From: Desulfobulbus sp.
GTDB taxonomy: Bacteria > Desulfobacterota > Desulfobulbia > Desulfobulbales > Desulfobulbaceae
Assembly (NCBI GenBank): GCA_030600525.1
Contig: JAUVLX010000160.1
Span: 1-7,870, forward strand
DNA length: 7,870 nt
Direction: 5' to 3'
The notes under the pieces are model-generated. The model did no database searches and had not been told where the DNA came from. It saw only the letters and a program-made list of their open reading frames with translations. How positions within the stretch are numbered: the first letter of the stretch is position 1; each line of letters starts with the position of its first letter. A program made the position numbers and the translations under genes. Positions 5,374 to 7,870 of this stretch are shown piece after piece.

Positions 5374-6248
5374 ACGGTCTGGGGCAAAGATTTCCCCTGT
5401 CCCGTATCAAGGAGGCCTTTCTCGCCAACCGGTGGGGAGGCCAGTCCTTAATCAGTTTATATATTTCTCTTGTTTCCGGTATTATCCTGGCCCTGCAGTA
5501 TGATGCGGGTGAAGCCTTTTACTCCACCGCCACCATCGAACTAGTAGTTCCCTACGGTACCTTCTGGAGGGGACTCCACTACTATTCCAGCCAGTTCTTT
5601 TTTCTCCTCTTACTCGGCCACGTGCTCGCCGTTCTCTGGAAAAAAGAGGACCTGATGCCTCGCAAACAGTGGGTCAGGCTCTGCTCATCACTGCCAGCAG
5701 CACTGCTGCTCCTTTTCACAGGATATGTCCTTCGCGGCGATGCCACCGGCGAGGCTGCAGGAGCTATCGCGGAAAACATCTGTCTTGCCATTCCTGTTAT
5801 CGGTGAGTGGATCAATGATCTGTTTTTTGATATCCAGGACAGCGGCCTGAGAAAAGTCTACATGCATCACCTCATAGGTCTGGTTGCCTTGGGTGCCTAC
5901 GCTTTATGGCCCCACTTAAAACGCTACCCTGCCCTATGGCGCAATCACATTCTCCTCATCCTTGGCACCATAATTATTTCCGTTTTCCTGGCCACTCCTG
6001 CAGAACCGGACAGAATAGGATTGCTGCACATTGCAGGCCCCTGGTTTTTTTTAGGGTTACAGGAGCTACTTCGTTATCTGCCTACATTTATTGCCGGTGT
6101 CCTGCTTCCTCTCCTGCCTCTGCTTCTCCTCTATCTGCTCCCTCATGAATTTTGCAGACGCAAAGGGTATATATGGGGGATTGGCTTCTGGTTACTGGCC
6201 TACGGGATCATTTCGGTGGTGAGTTACGTGAGAATCGCAACAAGCTGA
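5370..6248 (+). CDS. Cytochrome b (fused b6/subunit IV-like), compact non-canonical bc complex subunit
   Basis: Integral membrane diheme subunit expected to oxidise quinol with the Rieske protein. It is 292 residues and about seven membrane helices: roughly 27-43, 72-90, 105-122, 165-182 (b6 helices A-D), then 193-210, 229-252 and 265-288 (subunit IV helices E-G). This is shorter than b6 plus subunit IV together. Likely heme ligands are His70 and His84 on helix B and His166 or His167 with His182 on helix D; His167-His182 gives the 15-residue b6-like spacing. The helix C motif normally GYxLPW reads GYVLRGDATGEAA (118-130). The Qo PEWY position reads GPWF within IAGPWFFLGLQELLRYLP. There is no Cys in the first 100 residues, so no b6f-type heme cn attachment. 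ATGA overlap with the Rieske gene implies translational coupling. No cytochrome c gene follows. Confidence 0.88.
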   Translation: MNGLGQRFPLSRIKEAFLANRWGGQSLISLYISLVSGIILALQYDAGEAFYSTATIELVVPYGTFWRGLHYYSSQFFFLLLLGHVLAVLWKKEDLMPRKQWVRLCSSLPAALLLLFTGYVLRGDATGEAAGAIAENICLAIPVIGEWINDLFFDIQDSGLRKVYMHHLIGLVALGAYALWPHLKRYPALWRNHILLILGTIIISVFLATPAEPDRIGLLHIAGPWFFLGLQELLRYLPTFIAGVLLPLLPLLLLYLLPHEFCRRKGYIWGIGFWLLAYGIISVVSYVRIATS

Positions 6249-7102
6249 GAAAGGGCATTGATCACCATATCTGGATATTCATCACCCATATCTGGATCAT
6301 CTGGATGCAAGCGAAGAGAGCGGGTATCACCGGCAAAAAGAACAGTCTGCCACCCTGCCCTGTTTGCGGGAAAGATGTCTTTTCGCATATCATTACCAAC
6401 ATAGATCACCTCCTCCGGGGCAATACCTTTATGCTCCAATCTGGTATTCATTTCAGCAAAAAGTTCAAAAGCTGGTTTACCCCGCTTCTCTTGATACGAC
6501 CACACCATAAGCTCTTCATCAAATCCTGCTCCAACCAGTGATTGCTCAAGGAACATCTCCAACAGTAAAGGGGTATAAAACTGCGCATTGGAGAGGATAC
6601 CCAACAGAACCCCAGATCGAACCAGGCAAGACAACATCTTACAGAGTCCCGGCATAGGCCAGATCGGGTTGACTCGACATTCATAAGAGAGTGCTGCCAG
6701 GCGGAGCATACTGTTACTGAAATCGGTAAACCCCAGGCGAACCACCACCTGATGCCAGATATGAAGGATATCTATTTCTGGATACACTACCCCCTCGGCC
6801 TTTCTTTTCAGGCGTTCCTCCTGTACCGCCTGCTCCAAAATTCCTGTAGGGAAACGACATGGCCACTCACCATTAGCCACAAAACCTGCATCCACCAGTG
6901 CTTCTCTGAAAGAGGCTTCATTTCCGGTAGCAGCATCTGGCCCGACATCGCCTGCAGATGAAGAGAGCAAGGTGCCGTAAATATCAAAAACAATACCTCT
7001 TGCGTTAGTAGGGGCGAAAGAAACGGGGAGCTCTGTGGGTACAAGTGGCAATGGCTGCAGCAACCGGTGCAATAACTGGAGTTCGGTAATATTCCCCCTC
7101 AT
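6224..7102 (-). CDS. HAD-superfamily hydrolase
   Basis: Probably a cytoplasmic phosphatase; substrate unknown. The 292-residue protein begins with about 35 residues (LLHRLLQPLPLVPTELP) before the HAD core. Motif I is FDIYGTL with nucleophile Asp40; Tyr42 replaces the second Asp of DxDxT, as in the haloacid dehalogenase-type branch. SSSAGDVG follows at 47-54. A helical cap spans about 60-145. Motif II is ILSN (Ser171, Asn172), motif III is the Lys of GKP (Lys209), and motif IV is GNDMRKD (236-242) with acidic Mg2+ ligands. All catalytic elements look intact. The missing second Asp leaves open whether it is a phosphatase or another HAD hydrolase. It starts 3 nt after the glycosyltransferase stop, with only a TAGG at the stop codon as ribosome site, so coupling is likely. 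Its 3' end overlaps the convergent cytochrome b gene by 25 bp. Confidence 0.85.
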   Translation of the reverse strand: MRGNITELQLLHRLLQPLPLVPTELPVSFAPTNARGIVFDIYGTLLSSSAGDVGPDAATGNEASFREALVDAGFVANGEWPCRFPTGILEQAVQEERLKRKAEGVVYPEIDILHIWHQVVVRLGFTDFSNSMLRLAALSYECRVNPIWPMPGLCKMLSCLVRSGVLLGILSNAQFYTPLLLEMFLEQSLVGAGFDEELMVWSYQEKRGKPAFELFAEMNTRLEHKGIAPEEVIYVGNDMRKDIFPANRAGWQTVLFAGDTRSLRLHPDDPDMGDEYPDMVINALSQLVAILT

Positions 7103-7105
7103 AAC

Positions 7106-7870
7106 CTAATCCACGCGCAGCAGGTGCAACCGTTCCGGTGCCAAAAAGTGATCTAACAGGATCTCGCCGTCCAAAGGTTCAACCGATGAAACAGATGATG
7201 AGGCAACTCTTTGATAGAGCCTAAAAAGCGTCTTTCCATATTCTTTGAGACTATAGGCATGTTTAAGGATTGCACAGTTTTCAGTAACAATTTTGCTATA
7301 ATTTTCGGGCTGTGGCAGACATGGCGGCTGTAAGGCCATACGTTCTTCCCCTTTTTTTACAATTCGCCTGATAGCTCTTTCCTGAAAAGCTTCGTCAAGA
7401 CGGCCAAAATCAACCTTGTCATCCACAATCCAGGCAGCAAGCAGCCGCTCCATATCTGCCAGGTGAGGTGTACGACCATAGGCAGCCATGCTGTGCTCAA
7501 GCCCTTTTCTACCGGCCTCTATCACTTTGTCCTCTCCGAACCATTGCAGCGGTACATCGACCCGGTGGTAGCCCCACGGCAGTTCCACACCTGCCAGGCA
7601 GAATTCATGGGTTATCTCTTCAAGAATCCGACCGGTAACCGGCCGTCCAATCAGCCATGGCTCCAAAAAAGCCAAGCCAAAGCCTTCAGCGACACTGGTG
7701 GTTACCAGTGCATCAGCCATCTTGAGCTGCGTTACAAAGCTGACACCCTGGCTGGCCCCCACTTCAAACTCAACCGGTAATCCCAGTTCCAGGGCAAGTG
7801 CTTTCCACCGTTCATAGCGGGGGCGCTCCAAAGGGTTATCAGGACCCAGGGTAGTCGCAAACCGTTGTTT
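7106..7870 (-). CDS. GT-B-fold glycosyltransferase, C-terminal part (5' end outside window)
   Basis: The minus-strand frame is open through the right edge, so 254 C-terminal residues of a longer protein are visible; the TTG at 7829-7831 is an internal Leu codon, not a start. The visible part begins in the nucleotide-sugar binding domain. It has a GPDNPLERPRYERWKALA segment, then LKMADALVTTSVAEGFGLAFLEPWLIGRPVTGR. This contains the E-x7-E motif (visible Glu62 and Glu70) of retaining GT-B enzymes of the GT4 type, used to bind the donor sugar-nucleotide. The last roughly 130 residues are less recognisable and include helical segments such as AFQERAIRRIVKKGEERM. Donor, acceptor and product cannot be told from this fragment. 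The 3-nt spacing to the HAD hydrolase suggests they act in one pathway, for example a synthase making a phosphorylated glycoside and a phosphatase, but this is inference. Confidence 0.8.
   Translation of the reverse strand, partial: KQRFATTLGPDNPLERPRYERWKALALELGLPVEFEVGASQGVSFVTQLKMADALVTTSVAEGFGLAFLEPWLIGRPVTGRILEEITHEFCLAGVELPWGYHRVDVPLQWFGEDKVIEAGRKGLEHSMAAYGRTPHLADMERLLAAWIVDDKVDFGRLDEAFQERAIRRIVKKGEERMALQPPCLPQPENYSKIVTENCAILKHAYSLKEYGKTLFRLYQRVASSSVSSVEPLDGEILLDHFLAPERLHLLRVD

Noticed and set aside
6152..6541. Plus-strand open frame of 129 codons after cytochrome b, with a CPVCGKD zinc-ribbon-like stretch.
   Set aside because: It is antisense to the well-supported HAD hydrolase gene and overlaps the end of cytochrome b. 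The CxxC is a by-product of the HAD codons, and no ribosome site was seen.
7106..7831. Treating TTG 7829-7831 as the start of a complete glycosyltransferase.
   Set aside because: The frame stays open to the window edge with family-like sequence, and the protein would lack the whole N-terminal GT-B domain.

Overview
The window looks like chromosomal DNA of a Gram-negative anaerobe of the Desulfobacterota, probably a Desulfobulbales-type sulfur-cycling bacterium. This is judged from protein flavour only: ilvB-ilvN next to a short phosphatidylserine decarboxylase, rsmD-coaD, a Rieske/cytochrome b pair with low-potential features, and a HAD hydrolase next to a glycosyltransferase. I could not run a search. 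Coding density is high. I see no rRNA, tRNA, CRISPR array, insertion sequence or phage gene.

Layout, left to right. (1) Positions 2-274 (+) hold the C-terminal end of a TPR protein cut by the window edge, followed by a perfect 13-bp inverted repeat (303-340). (2) A consensus sigma-70-type promoter at 468-496 leads to ilvB (640-2340), ilvN (2439-2924) and psd (2986-3630), all on +. The first two form acetohydroxyacid synthase, the entry step to valine, leucine and isoleucine; the third makes phosphatidylethanolamine. ilvC and pssA, common partners of this cluster in related bacteria, are absent here. (3) After a 170-bp gap with a possible terminator come rsmD (3801-4391), coaD (4397-4921), a Rieske iron-sulfur protein (4921-5373) and a fused cytochrome b6/subunit IV-like protein (5370-6248). 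These four are almost gapless: 5 nt, then TGATG, then ATGA. They are probably co-transcribed, with translational coupling of the last three. (4) On the minus strand, a glycosyltransferase (7106 to beyond 7870) and a HAD-family hydrolase (6224-7102) are separated by 3 nt. They run convergently into cytochrome b, with the coding 3' ends overlapping by 25 bp.

The most noteworthy part is the Rieske/cytochrome b module. It has a complete set of likely 2Fe-2S and heme b ligands and a twin-arginine-like N-terminus. However, the helix C motif GYxLPW reads GYVLRG, the Qo-site PEWY motif reads GPWF, and the Rieske second box reads CPCHQSRF. No cytochrome c partner lies downstream. Together these suggest a compact, low-potential (menaquinol-linked) variant of the bc complex whose electron acceptor is not encoded nearby. 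The remaining genes are ordinary housekeeping genes.
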